12,606 nt of DNA from Caryophanales bacterium UBA5732. GTDB lineage: Bacteria; Bacillota_I; Bacilli_A; Izemoplasmatales; Hujiaoplasmataceae. The DNA lies in assembly GCA_002419445.1 (NCBI GenBank), contig DIGC01000037.1:1-12606 (forward strand), in the 5' to 3' direction. How positions within the stretch are numbered: the first letter of the stretch is position 1; each line of letters begins with the position of its first letter. A program made the translations under genes and the position numbers. The notes under the pieces were generated by a model. The model saw only the letters and a program-made list of their open reading frames with translations. It had not been told where the DNA came from and made no database searches. Positions 1 through 6,216 of the stretch are shown one piece after another.

Positions 1-40
1 AACATTTTTAGTGAATTTGTTAAACTAGCAACCAAAAGAG

Positions 41-373
41 CTAAACTAATATATCTATACCCACAATGTCATCTGCCAATATTTTCTCATAAGTGGATAA
101 AGTAATGATTCTAGAAACAAAGTCTAAATTTTTTACCGTTCCATAAGTGGTTTTAATATAACCGCTATTATAATATTTTAATTCTACTTCTTTTTGGTTA
201 ATAATCGCTTCTTGAATATTACGGTTTAAAGTTTCATAATCATCATCGCTTAAAATTGGTTTAGCTTTTTTTCCTAAGCGATGTTGCATTTCTTTAAGCA
301 TCGAATGATAACCATTTAAAGCATCAAACGCTGCCCATTTAATAATTCCGCGATCGATATATGAACTAGGCAT
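41..373 (-). CDS. yolD: YolD-like protein
   Basis: This 110-residue protein starts MPSSYIDRGIIKW, the N-terminal signature of the YolD-like family. That family is commonly encoded next to Y-family polymerases of the UvrX type in Firmicutes and their mobile elements, and its molecular role is not established; a regulatory or accessory role in translesion synthesis or SOS is usually supposed. The frame can be extended to a GTG at 382, but ATG at 373 is preferred because an AGGTGG ribosome binding site lies five bases upstream, inside the end of the polymerase gene. The gene overlaps the polymerase stop by eight bases, which suggests translational coupling. The C-terminal half (EVELKYYNSGYIKTTYG onward) resembles the small beta-rich part of the family. 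No membrane segment or signal peptide is visible. The family call is fairly secure; the function is inferred from its partner. Confidence 0.83.
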   Translation of the reverse strand: MPSSYIDRGIIKWAAFDALNGYHSMLKEMQHRLGKKAKPILSDDDYETLNRNIQEAIINQKEVELKYYNSGYIKTTYGTVKNLDFVSRIITLSTYEKILADDIVGIDILV

Positions 374-1631
374 TGTGTCCACCTATCAGTTCATTTCTAG
401 CTTTAATCGTTGAAGCTTTTAATTCACTAGAAGCCCTATTAACGCTGTTTTTGCCAAACCTTTCTTTTATTTCATCCACTGCGTGAAAAACTTGTTTTTC
501 TTTCATCACGGTTTCGATATCTTCGAATAAATTAATTTGATAATCTAGATCATCGATTAGTCCTGTCACCGACACTCTAACGACTCTAATTGGTGAATCG
601 TTATAAAATTTTTTCATAATTTTTAAACAAAGTTGAAAAACGTGTGATTCATTGCTGGAGGGTTGTGATAGTTGCATTTGTCTAGCAAAGCCACCGCCGA
701 TATCCTTGCTGTAGCCTAAGCCAAAATGAACGGTTGAAGCTTTTTTCTTGCTAACTCTCAATCTACGACATACATCGTCGACCATTTCTCGGATAATTTG
801 ATAGATTTCCGGTTCGTAATAATCTTCGAATAAAGTTTGTCCTATACCATAACTTTTGCTAGCTGGTTTTAATCTTAATTTTTCTTGAATCAAACTCATA
901 TCGATACCATGTGTATGATAATATAATTCTTCGCCGATTATACCGAATTTCTTCTTGAGTTTTTTAACATCATACTTCGCTAAATCACCAATTTTTTCAA
1001 TGCCTAAATCATTTAGATTTCTTTCCATGTTTCGACCGATACCCCACATTTTCGATAATGGTTTAATCGGCCATAATTTAGTCGGTAAATCTTCGTATGT
1101 CCATTGAGCGATGAAATCTGGGGAATGTTTGCTTTCGATATCCAAAGCCAATTTGGCAATCAACATGTTTGGCCCAACGCCACATGTTGAATAAATTTTA
1201 GTTTGACGATAAATCTCTGCCATAATCATTTTAGCTATTTCATAATCTGTTTTTTTATAATAGTCCAGATATTCCGTAAAATCCAAGAAAACTTCATCAA
1301 CAGAATAGACATATAGATCATCCTCAGAAATAAATTGTAAATATATTTCAATAATTTTCGTTGAATATTCCATATACCGCTCCATTCTTGGTTTGCGGTA
1401 AATAATATCAATGTTTTTAGGCAATTCATAGACACGACAGCGATTAGGAACTCCTAAATTTTTTAAATAAGGCGTGACAGCTAAAACTATTGAGCCGCCA
1501 CCTCTTTCTTTATCCGCTACTACAAGCGGCGTTTTAAAAGGATCGAGCCCAGAAATAGCGCATTCTACTGATGCATAAAAACTTTTTAAATCAATACAAA
1601 GAATGTTTTTGTGCAATTTATACTCTTCCAT
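366..1631 (-). CDS. Y-family DNA polymerase (UvrX/DinB/UmuC type)
   Basis: This is an error-prone translesion polymerase of 421 residues, the usual family length. The palm begins with CIDLKSFYASVE, with metal-binding Asp14 and the FYASVE steric-gate region. The second catalytic block is YSVDEVFLDF, with Asp112 and Glu113. A helix-hairpin-helix region follows (LSKMWGIGRNMERNLNDLG), then the little-finger domain. QINLF at residues 365-369 matches the beta-clamp-binding motif QxxLF, so replication-clamp recruitment is likely. The SGLDP and GSIVLA context is closest to B. subtilis UvrX/YqjW-type proteins rather than classical DinB, and the linked YolD gene supports this. The ATG has an AAGGAGGGAG ribosome binding site directly upstream. 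It is first in a two-gene unit with the YolD-like gene. No LexA box of the Bacillus type was found upstream. It could be chromosomal or a remnant of an acquired cassette; no integrase or phage gene is visible. Confidence 0.93.
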   Translation of the reverse strand: MEEYKLHKNILCIDLKSFYASVECAISGLDPFKTPLVVADKERGGGSIVLAVTPYLKNLGVPNRCRVYELPKNIDIIYRKPRMERYMEYSTKIIEIYLQFISEDDLYVYSVDEVFLDFTEYLDYYKKTDYEIAKMIMAEIYRQTKIYSTCGVGPNMLIAKLALDIESKHSPDFIAQWTYEDLPTKLWPIKPLSKMWGIGRNMERNLNDLGIEKIGDLAKYDVKKLKKKFGIIGEELYYHTHGIDMSLIQEKLRLKPASKSYGIGQTLFEDYYEPEIYQIIREMVDDVCRRLRVSKKKASTVHFGLGYSKDIGGGFARQMQLSQPSSNESHVFQLCLKIMKKFYNDSPIRVVRVSVTGLIDDLDYQINLFEDIETVMKEKQVFHAVDEIKERFGKNSVNRASSELKASTIKARNELIGGHNA

Positions 1632-1653
1632 AAGCTCCCTCCTTCATAATATT

Positions 1654-1659
1654 ATTATA
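1654..1659 (-). promoter_or_regulatory. Probable -10 box of the polymerase/YolD unit
   Basis: On the minus strand the sequence reads TTGTATAAT, a perfect TATAAT hexamer about 22 bases before the polymerase start codon. No good -35 hexamer is found at 17 bp spacing, where the region is T-rich (TAGTTT). The intergenic stretch from here to the terminator at 1741 is AT-rich and contains a short inverted repeat (TATAAA-aaac-TTTATA). No operator of a known SOS type was recognised. Confidence 0.5.
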
Positions 1660-1740
1660 CAATTTATAATGATAAAAAACTATGGTTTTCATATTTATAT
1701 CTCTATAAAAAACTTTATAAATTTATATTTAGAAATGCAT

Positions 1741-1773
1741 AAAAAAAAGTAAGATTAATGAGTAATCTTACTT
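1741..1773 (-). terminator. Rho-independent terminator after the arsenate reductase
   Basis: AAGTAAGATTA (1747-1757) and TAATCTTACTT (1763-1773) form a perfect 11-bp stem with a five-base loop. On the minus strand the stem is followed by a run of T residues (the A-run at 1741-1748). It lies 33 bases after the arsenate reductase stop, so it closes the leftward operon that begins near 5230. There is no T-run on the plus-strand side, so it appears to be unidirectional. Confidence 0.88.
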
Positions 1774-1805
1774 ATATTTAATGAATATATAATTATAATT
1801 TTTAT

Positions 1806-2201
1806 TTATAATTTATCGTTATCAATTCGGTCAATTAAATCCAAAACTCTGGCTTTAATCAGATCTCTCGTTACTTCGAAATCGCTTTTAGGTCCGCCGC
1901 TAGGGTCATCTAACTCCCAGTCTTCTCGATGTTTTGTCGGTATAAAGGGACATTCTACTCCACAACCCATTGTGATTAAAATATCTAATTGATTAGGTAT
2001 TTCATCAAGAAGTTTACTTCTAGCGTGGGACATATCTATACCTAAATCTTCCATAACCTCGATAGCTAAAGGCTTAGGCGAAGAATATTTTTCGGTCCCT
2101 GCAGAGTATATTTCAAATTGGCCGTTATTATAATGTTTTAAAAACCCTTCAGCCATGATGCTACGACAACTATTATGCGTACAAACAAATGCTACTTTCA
2201 C
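1806..2201 (-). CDS. arsC: Arsenate reductase, low-molecular-weight tyrosine phosphatase fold
   Basis: This 131-residue protein probably reduces arsenate to arsenite in the cytoplasm using a thioredoxin-type system. The P-loop CTHNSCRS sits at the N-terminus (Cys7 nucleophile, Arg13). Two further cysteines occur as MGCGVECP (Cys80 and Cys84), and the general-acid motif LDDP contains Asp98-Asp99. This P-loop plus two downstream cysteines is the arsenate-reductase variant of the LMW-PTP fold; ordinary LMW phosphatases lack that cysteine pair. The spacing is CxxxC, shorter than in plasmid pI258 ArsC. The frame extends to a GTG at 2210, but the GTG at 2201 is preferred because AGGTGAT lies just upstream with normal spacing and the protein then begins MKVAFVC, as relatives do. 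No arsenite pump or ArsR gene is adjacent. It follows pspC by about 50 bases and is probably the last gene of that operon. Confidence 0.85.
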   Translation of the reverse strand: MKVAFVCTHNSCRSIMAEGFLKHYNNGQFEIYSAGTEKYSSPKPLAIEVMEDLGIDMSHARSKLLDEIPNQLDILITMGCGVECPFIPTKHREDWELDDPSGGPKSDFEVTRDLIKARVLDLIDRIDNDKL

Positions 2202-2251
2202 TATAATCACCTTTTTGAATTTATGCTTATATTTTTATAAATAAATGTTAA

Positions 2252-2518
2252 TTATTTATCGTATTTAGCGAAAGGATCATCGTTGTCATTGACAACTTTT
2301 TCTTCTTTTTTTGCCCTAGCCATCACTACGTGCTTTGGTTCTACAACAATAGCTAAAATAAAGTAAAGCAGTAAGCCGGTTCCCCCCACAAGGATAGCAA
2401 CCAACCATAATACTCTAACTAAAGTTACGTCTAAGTCAAAATAGTCTGATAATCCAGAGCATACTCCAAAAATTTTTTGGTTTTCTGTGTCACGGTATAA
2501 TCTTCTTTTCTCTGTCAT
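2252..2518 (-). CDS. PspC domain-containing membrane protein
   Basis: This is a small protein of 88 residues with a PspC domain. The motif GVCSGLSDYFDLDVTLVRVLW is split by family-typical positions (GVCSGL, then DVTLVR), followed by one hydrophobic segment at about residues 36-59 (LWLVAILVGGTG onward) ending in the family's VVEP-type sequence. The charged, Lys/Asp-rich C-terminal tail is probably cytoplasmic. In proteobacteria PspC senses or transmits envelope stress in the phage-shock response; in Firmicutes stand-alone PspC proteins are common and their roles are less clear. Its ATG overlaps the purB stop as ATGA (2515-2518), and GGGAGATAG within the end of purB serves as ribosome binding site, so its translation is probably coupled to purB. 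No PspA or LiaR-type partner is present in the window. Confidence 0.88.
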   Translation of the reverse strand: MTEKRRLYRDTENQKIFGVCSGLSDYFDLDVTLVRVLWLVAILVGGTGLLLYFILAIVVEPKHVVMARAKKEEKVVNDNDDPFAKYDK

Positions 2519-3840
2519 TTTCTATCTCCCAAAAATCTGTTATTTTTATTTTTAAAAACATTGTTATATATATAATCGAGATTTCTCTTATAAAAATCCA
2601 GTGTAAATAACTCATCAATTTCATTTTTATTGAGAATTGTTTGAATATATGGATCTTTTTTTATTAAATCAATGAAATCAAGTTGTTTGTCATAAGATTC
2701 ATTGGCTAAGACTTGAATTTTATCATAAGCAACTTCCCTTGAAACACCTTTATTAAGCAATCCAGTAAGAACTCTTTGAGAAAATATGATTCCTTTAGTC
2801 AAATAAATATTTTTTAACATATTTTCTGGATAAACGACAAGATTTTTTATTACAGGAAGATATCTATTAAACATATAATCAACCAAAATAGTCGCGTCCG
2901 GCAATATAATTCTTTCAACGGAAGAGTGACTGATATCGCGTTCATGCCATAGAGCAATATTTTCATATGTTGAAATCATGTAGCCTCTAAGCACTCTTGT
3001 TATTCCTGTTATATTTTCACTGACTATCGGATTTTTCTTATGTGGCATTGCCGAAGAACCTTTTTGATTGGTTGAGAATGGTTCTCTAACTTCATTAACT
3101 TCCGTTCTTTGTAAATGCCTGATTTCTAAAGCGATTTTTTCAAGAGTTGAAGCTAATAGTACTAGCGTGCTTAAGTAGTAAGCGTGTCGATCTCGCTGTA
3201 AGGTTTGGGTAGAAATATTTACAGTATTTAATCCTAAACTTCGACAAACAAATCTTTCGACTTCTGTTTCTGTAAAAGCGTAATTACCAACGGCTCCGCT
3301 GATTTTTCCCACTTCTACTTGATTAGCAGCTAGTAAGAAACGTTGATAGTTTCTTAAAAGTTCATCATACCACAAAGCGAATTTTAAACCGAATATTGTA
3401 ACATCCGCATGAATGCCATGGGTACGGCCAACACAGAATGTATCTTTGTAATTATAAGCTTGAGTTTTTAAAACGTTTAAAAAAGATATTACGTCTTTTT
3501 TTATAATTTCGTTAGCTTTTTTTAATAATACTCCATTGGTTGTATCAACTACATCAGTCGAGGTTAATCCATAATGGATAAATCTTTTTTCTTGCCCAAG
3601 GCTTTCTGATACAGATCTTGTAAAAGCAATAACGTCGTGTTTAGTTTCTTTTTCTATTTCTTTAATTCTTTTTAACGAATATTTTGCATTAGTTTTAATC
3701 AAATGCAGTTCTTCGTTGTTAACAACGCCTAAATGGTTTAGAGCCTCAGCGTTAAGTTTTTCAATTTCTAAAAATATATCAAATTTATATTTATCTGACC
3801 AAATCTTTTGCATTTTTGGTCGAGAATAGCGTTCAATCAT
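2515..3840 (-). CDS. purB: Adenylosuccinate lyase
   Basis: Adenylosuccinate lyase cleaves SAICAR to AICAR plus fumarate and adenylosuccinate to AMP plus fumarate, in de novo purine synthesis and the purine nucleotide cycle. The 441-residue length is normal. The fumarase/aspartase superfamily signature SSAMPHKKNP is at about 262-271, with the catalytic Ser at 263 in the flexible loop. His68, His89 and His141 fall at the positions known as active-site histidines in the B. subtilis enzyme (contexts KHDV, RFIHYG and RTHG). The TSTDVVDT block is also typical. The start ATG overlaps the end of folD by eight bases, and the stop TGA overlaps the pspC start, so three genes are joined by overlaps. It is a cytoplasmic homotetramer in known relatives. 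The assignment is secure. Confidence 0.98.
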   Translation of the reverse strand: MIERYSRPKMQKIWSDKYKFDIFLEIEKLNAEALNHLGVVNNEELHLIKTNAKYSLKRIKEIEKETKHDVIAFTRSVSESLGQEKRFIHYGLTSTDVVDTTNGVLLKKANEIIKKDVISFLNVLKTQAYNYKDTFCVGRTHGIHADVTIFGLKFALWYDELLRNYQRFLLAANQVEVGKISGAVGNYAFTETEVERFVCRSLGLNTVNISTQTLQRDRHAYYLSTLVLLASTLEKIALEIRHLQRTEVNEVREPFSTNQKGSSAMPHKKNPIVSENITGITRVLRGYMISTYENIALWHERDISHSSVERIILPDATILVDYMFNRYLPVIKNLVVYPENMLKNIYLTKGIIFSQRVLTGLLNKGVSREVAYDKIQVLANESYDKQLDFIDLIKKDPYIQTILNKNEIDELFTLDFYKRNLDYIYNNVFKNKNNRFLGDRK

Positions 3841-4693
3841 TTTCTTTACCCACTAAATCCAAATAGCATTTTAAAGTATTTTCTAGTAAGCAAGCAATGG
3901 TCATTGGGCCCGTTCCTCCGGGCATTGGTGTGATATATGATGCTTTATCAACCACTTTGTCAAAATTAACATCTCCATAAATTATTCCTTCAACCCGAGA
4001 AACTCCTACGTCAATGACAACAGCATCTTTTTTGATATAAGTTTCATCAACCATATGAGCTTTACCGACAGCGGCTATTAAAATATCAGCTTGTTGGGTT
4101 AATTCCTTAAGATTTTTTGATTTAGAATGACAAATTGTGACTGTAGAATTCCTTTGCAGCATCAATTGCGCCATTGGTTTACCAACAATTTGGCTTCTGC
4201 CGATGATAACGCAATGTTCACCTTCGGTTTTAATATTGTACTCATCTAAAAGTCTAGTAATGCCTAAAGGCGTACAAGGTACTAAAGTATCTTGATTTTT
4301 ACTTAATTTAGCTACATTCTCGTTAGCAAAACCATCAACATCTTTTTTTGGATCAATCGCATTAATTACGCGTTCTAAATTAATGTGATTTGGTATTGGA
4401 AGTTGAAGTAAAATCCCATGGACTAAAGGATCGTTATTCAGTTCATATATCGCTTTTAATAAGTCATCCTCTGTTATGTCGCTTGGTTTATTTATAACAG
4501 TCGATTTCATACCCACTTGATTACATGCTTTTTCTTTAAATCTAACATAAGTTTCGCTTGCAGGATCGGCTCCTACAAGAATAACAGCTAAGTGTGGCTT
4601 TATATGATATTTTTCAATATAATTTTCGGTTTCGATTTTTATATTAGCTCTAATTTTTTTAGCTAAAGCTGAACCATCTAATAATATTCCCAT
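3833..4693 (-). CDS. folD: Bifunctional methylenetetrahydrofolate dehydrogenase / methenyltetrahydrofolate cyclohydrolase
   Basis: FolD interconverts 5,10-methylene-, 5,10-methenyl- and 10-formyl-tetrahydrofolate, producing NADPH and the formyl donor used in purine synthesis. The 286-residue length is typical. The N-terminal catalytic domain holds ETYVRFKEKA (Tyr49, catalytic Lys53), LLQLPIP at about 95-101 and KKDVDGF with Asp120. The NADP-binding domain has VIIGRSQIVGKPMA at about 162-175, and PMPGGTGPMT closes the protein; the usual residue in the last motif is GGVGPMT. The ATG at 4693 has AAGGAG seven bases upstream, placed over the stop codon of the preceding flavin reductase gene. Its stop overlaps purB. 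Co-transcription with purB fits its role as supplier of 10-formyl-THF to the two formyl-transfer steps. Confidence 0.98.
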   Translation of the reverse strand: MGILLDGSALAKKIRANIKIETENYIEKYHIKPHLAVILVGADPASETYVRFKEKACNQVGMKSTVINKPSDITEDDLLKAIYELNNDPLVHGILLQLPIPNHINLERVINAIDPKKDVDGFANENVAKLSKNQDTLVPCTPLGITRLLDEYNIKTEGEHCVIIGRSQIVGKPMAQLMLQRNSTVTICHSKSKNLKELTQQADILIAAVGKAHMVDETYIKKDAVVIDVGVSRVEGIIYGDVNFDKVVDKASYITPMPGGTGPMTIACLLENTLKCYLDLVGKEND

Positions 4694-4696
4694 GCA

Positions 4697-5209
4697 TTAC
4701 TCCTTTTTGTATAAATATTGATCAATAATCTCACCGTAATAAACTGTATGGTTAGCATTGTTATTATAATAACGTGATTTTACTATCGGAAGAATTACGT
4801 CTTGGTTTAAAGTTTGTTTATATATAACCTTGCATTCATAATGTAACTCAGCTTCGGCGATTATTGGTGTGTCTATTTTTCTGCCTTTGATTGGCGTGAA
4901 ATTGCATTCTTTAAATTTATCGATATCCCTAAAAGATTTTGTTCCACAAAGAGCTATTTCTTTTTTCATCGATTGGCTAATAGGAATACTAATCGTAAAC
5001 TCATTACTTGATTCGATTAAATTGTAGGTAGCTCTTGAATCTCTAACTAGAACAATAAATATTGGTCTGCCCCAAACAATGGTTATACCGCCCCAGCCAA
5101 TAATCATCGTATTAATTTTATTATTATGTTTAGTGTTTAAAAAAATACCTGGAGTTAATTTTTCTAAAACTGTAGAAGCGTATTCAAATACTGAAATATC
5201 CGTATACAT
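4697..5209 (-). CDS. Flavin reductase family protein (FMN-binding split barrel)
   Basis: This 170-residue protein belongs to the flavin reductase-like/flavoredoxin family. The N-terminal half shows GIFLNTKHNNKINTM, IIGWGGITIVWGRPIF and LVRDSRATYNLIESS, which are family-typical FMN-contact regions. Next come EFTISIP and CGTKSFRDIDKF, and VYYGEIID lies near the end. Known relatives bind FMN as dimers; some reduce flavins with NAD(P)H, others act as electron carriers, so the exact reaction is not readable. The frame continues 31 codons further upstream to an ATG at 5302. The ATG at 5209 is chosen because GGGAGG lies eight bases before it and the upstream extension is basic and not family-like; the extension would also cross the predicted promoter. 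It heads the leftward operon with folD four bases downstream, and is divergent from the aro operon. Confidence 0.85.
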   Translation of the reverse strand: MYTDISVFEYASTVLEKLTPGIFLNTKHNNKINTMIIGWGGITIVWGRPIFIVLVRDSRATYNLIESSNEFTISIPISQSMKKEIALCGTKSFRDIDKFKECNFTPIKGRKIDTPIIAEAELHYECKVIYKQTLNQDVILPIVKSRYYNNNANHTVYYGEIIDQYLYKKE

Positions 5210-5236
5210 TAATAAACCTCCCTTATTTTCAAGATA

Positions 5237-5245
5237 ATTATAACA
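5237..5245 (-). promoter_or_regulatory. Extended -10 promoter of the flavin reductase-folD-purB operon
   Basis: On the minus strand the sequence reads TGTTATAAT, a perfect extended -10 (TGnTATAAT). The predicted transcript start is near 5230, giving a leader of about 20 bases that contains the GGGAGG ribosome binding site. The -35 region is poor (TTCCAA at 18-bp spacing). A GGAAA-aa-TTTCC inverted repeat (5263-5274) covers that -35 position and could be a regulator site. Confidence 0.7.
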
Positions 5246-5334
5246 CAAAACTATTAAATTTTGGAAAAATTTCCGCGTAAATAGACGTTTTTTTAACTTC
5301 ATTCAATCCTTACTAACACTTTTTATAATTTTTG

Positions 5335-5343
5335 TGATAAAAT
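5335..5343 (+). promoter_or_regulatory. Probable extended -10 promoter of the aro operon
   Basis: TGATAAAAT matches the extended -10 pattern TGnTATAAT with one mismatch. A weak -35 (CTAACA, 5313-5318) lies 19 bp upstream. Transcription would begin near 5350, leaving fewer than 20 bases before the tyrA ATG at 5368. That is too short for a T-box or any attenuator leader. AAAGGAG at 5355-5361 is the ribosome binding site. Confidence 0.55.
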
Positions 5344-5367
5344 TATTAAATATCAAAGGAGAAAGAA

Positions 5368-6216
5368 ATGAAAATAGGTATAATCGGACTTGGATTAATT
5401 GGCGGAACGATCGCTAAATCCCTAAATAAAAAACACATTATTTGCGCATATGATGTTAATAAAAAGGCTTTGTCATATGCATTAGAAAATAAAATAATTC
5501 ACAAAGCATACGATGATTTGAAAACATTTTTGCAAGAAAATGAAATTATCTATCTTTGTTTATATCCTGATATGATAATCGAATTCTTTAGAGACAACAA
5601 AAACTTGATTAAAAACGGTACTACTTTCATTGAAATTTCCGGTGTAAAAACCAGTATCATTGATGAAATTGGTAAATTAAAATTAGATAATTTAGATATA
5701 ATTTATACTCACCCTATAGCTGGCAGAGAATTTTCTGGGGTTGAATACGCAAATGAAACCATTTTTAATGGTGCAAACTACATCATTGTGGAACATAAAA
5801 ACAACTTAAAAAAGAATGTCGTTTTAGCAAAAGATCTCGCAGAACAAATGGGTTTTAAAACAATATCCTTTTTGAGCGCTAAAGAACATGACAATATAAT
5901 TGCTTATACATCCCAACTAACTCACGTGATGTCGATGGCTTTGGTAAATTCATTTGGAAATACTGATGTAGATTTAAAAAAATTTACTGGTGATTCTTAC
6001 CGTGATTTAACAAGAATAGCTAATATTAATGTCTTTTTATGGTACCAGCTGTTTACTATGAATAAAGATTATCTTTTTGAAAGAATTACTGCGTTTGAAA
6101 GAGAAATCAGTAAATTTAAAACCGCACTTATTGAAAACGATGTAGTCGACATGGTTATGTTTATGGCAAAATCCGAATATTTACACGAAAAATATATGGA
6201 AGAGAAAAATATATGA
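5368..6216 (+). CDS. tyrA: Prephenate dehydrogenase
   Basis: TyrA oxidatively decarboxylates prephenate to 4-hydroxyphenylpyruvate, the tyrosine branch of aromatic amino acid synthesis. The 282-residue protein starts with a Rossmann fold (GLGLIG at 7-12). An Asp at about 29 (AYDVN), at the end of the second strand, favours NAD over NADP. The substrate region has SGVKT at 91-95, HPIAGREFSG at 115-124, the conserved His186 in SQLTHVMS, and SYRDLTRIA at 210-218, corresponding to the family's FRDxTRIA. There is no C-terminal ACT domain and no fused chorismate mutase, so feedback control by tyrosine through an ACT domain is not expected. It is the first gene of the operon, with AAAGGAG before the ATG. 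Its TGA stop overlaps the aroA start in ATGA. Confidence 0.95.
   Translation: MKIGIIGLGLIGGTIAKSLNKKHIICAYDVNKKALSYALENKIIHKAYDDLKTFLQENEIIYLCLYPDMIIEFFRDNKNLIKNGTTFIEISGVKTSIIDEIGKLKLDNLDIIYTHPIAGREFSGVEYANETIFNGANYIIVEHKNNLKKNVVLAKDLAEQMGFKTISFLSAKEHDNIIAYTSQLTHVMSMALVNSFGNTDVDLKKFTGDSYRDLTRIANINVFLWYQLFTMNKDYLFERITAFEREISKFKTALIENDVVDMVMFMAKSEYLHEKYMEEKNI

Noticed and set aside
1..40. Possible end of another gene at the left edge
   Set aside because: Forty bases give no frame, motif or terminator that can be assigned.
1235..1435. A 66-codon minus-strand open frame inside the polymerase gene
   Set aside because: It lies entirely within the well-supported polymerase frame, has no ribosome binding site and encodes a low-complexity Ile/Leu/Asn sequence typical of AT-rich shadow frames.
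5210..5302. N-terminal extension of the flavin reductase by 31 residues
   Set aside because: It would run across the predicted promoter and ribosome binding site, and family members start near the MYTDISVF position.
5302..5367. T-box or riboswitch leader before tyrA
   Set aside because: The inferred leader is under 20 bases and shows no stem, specifier or T-box sequence.
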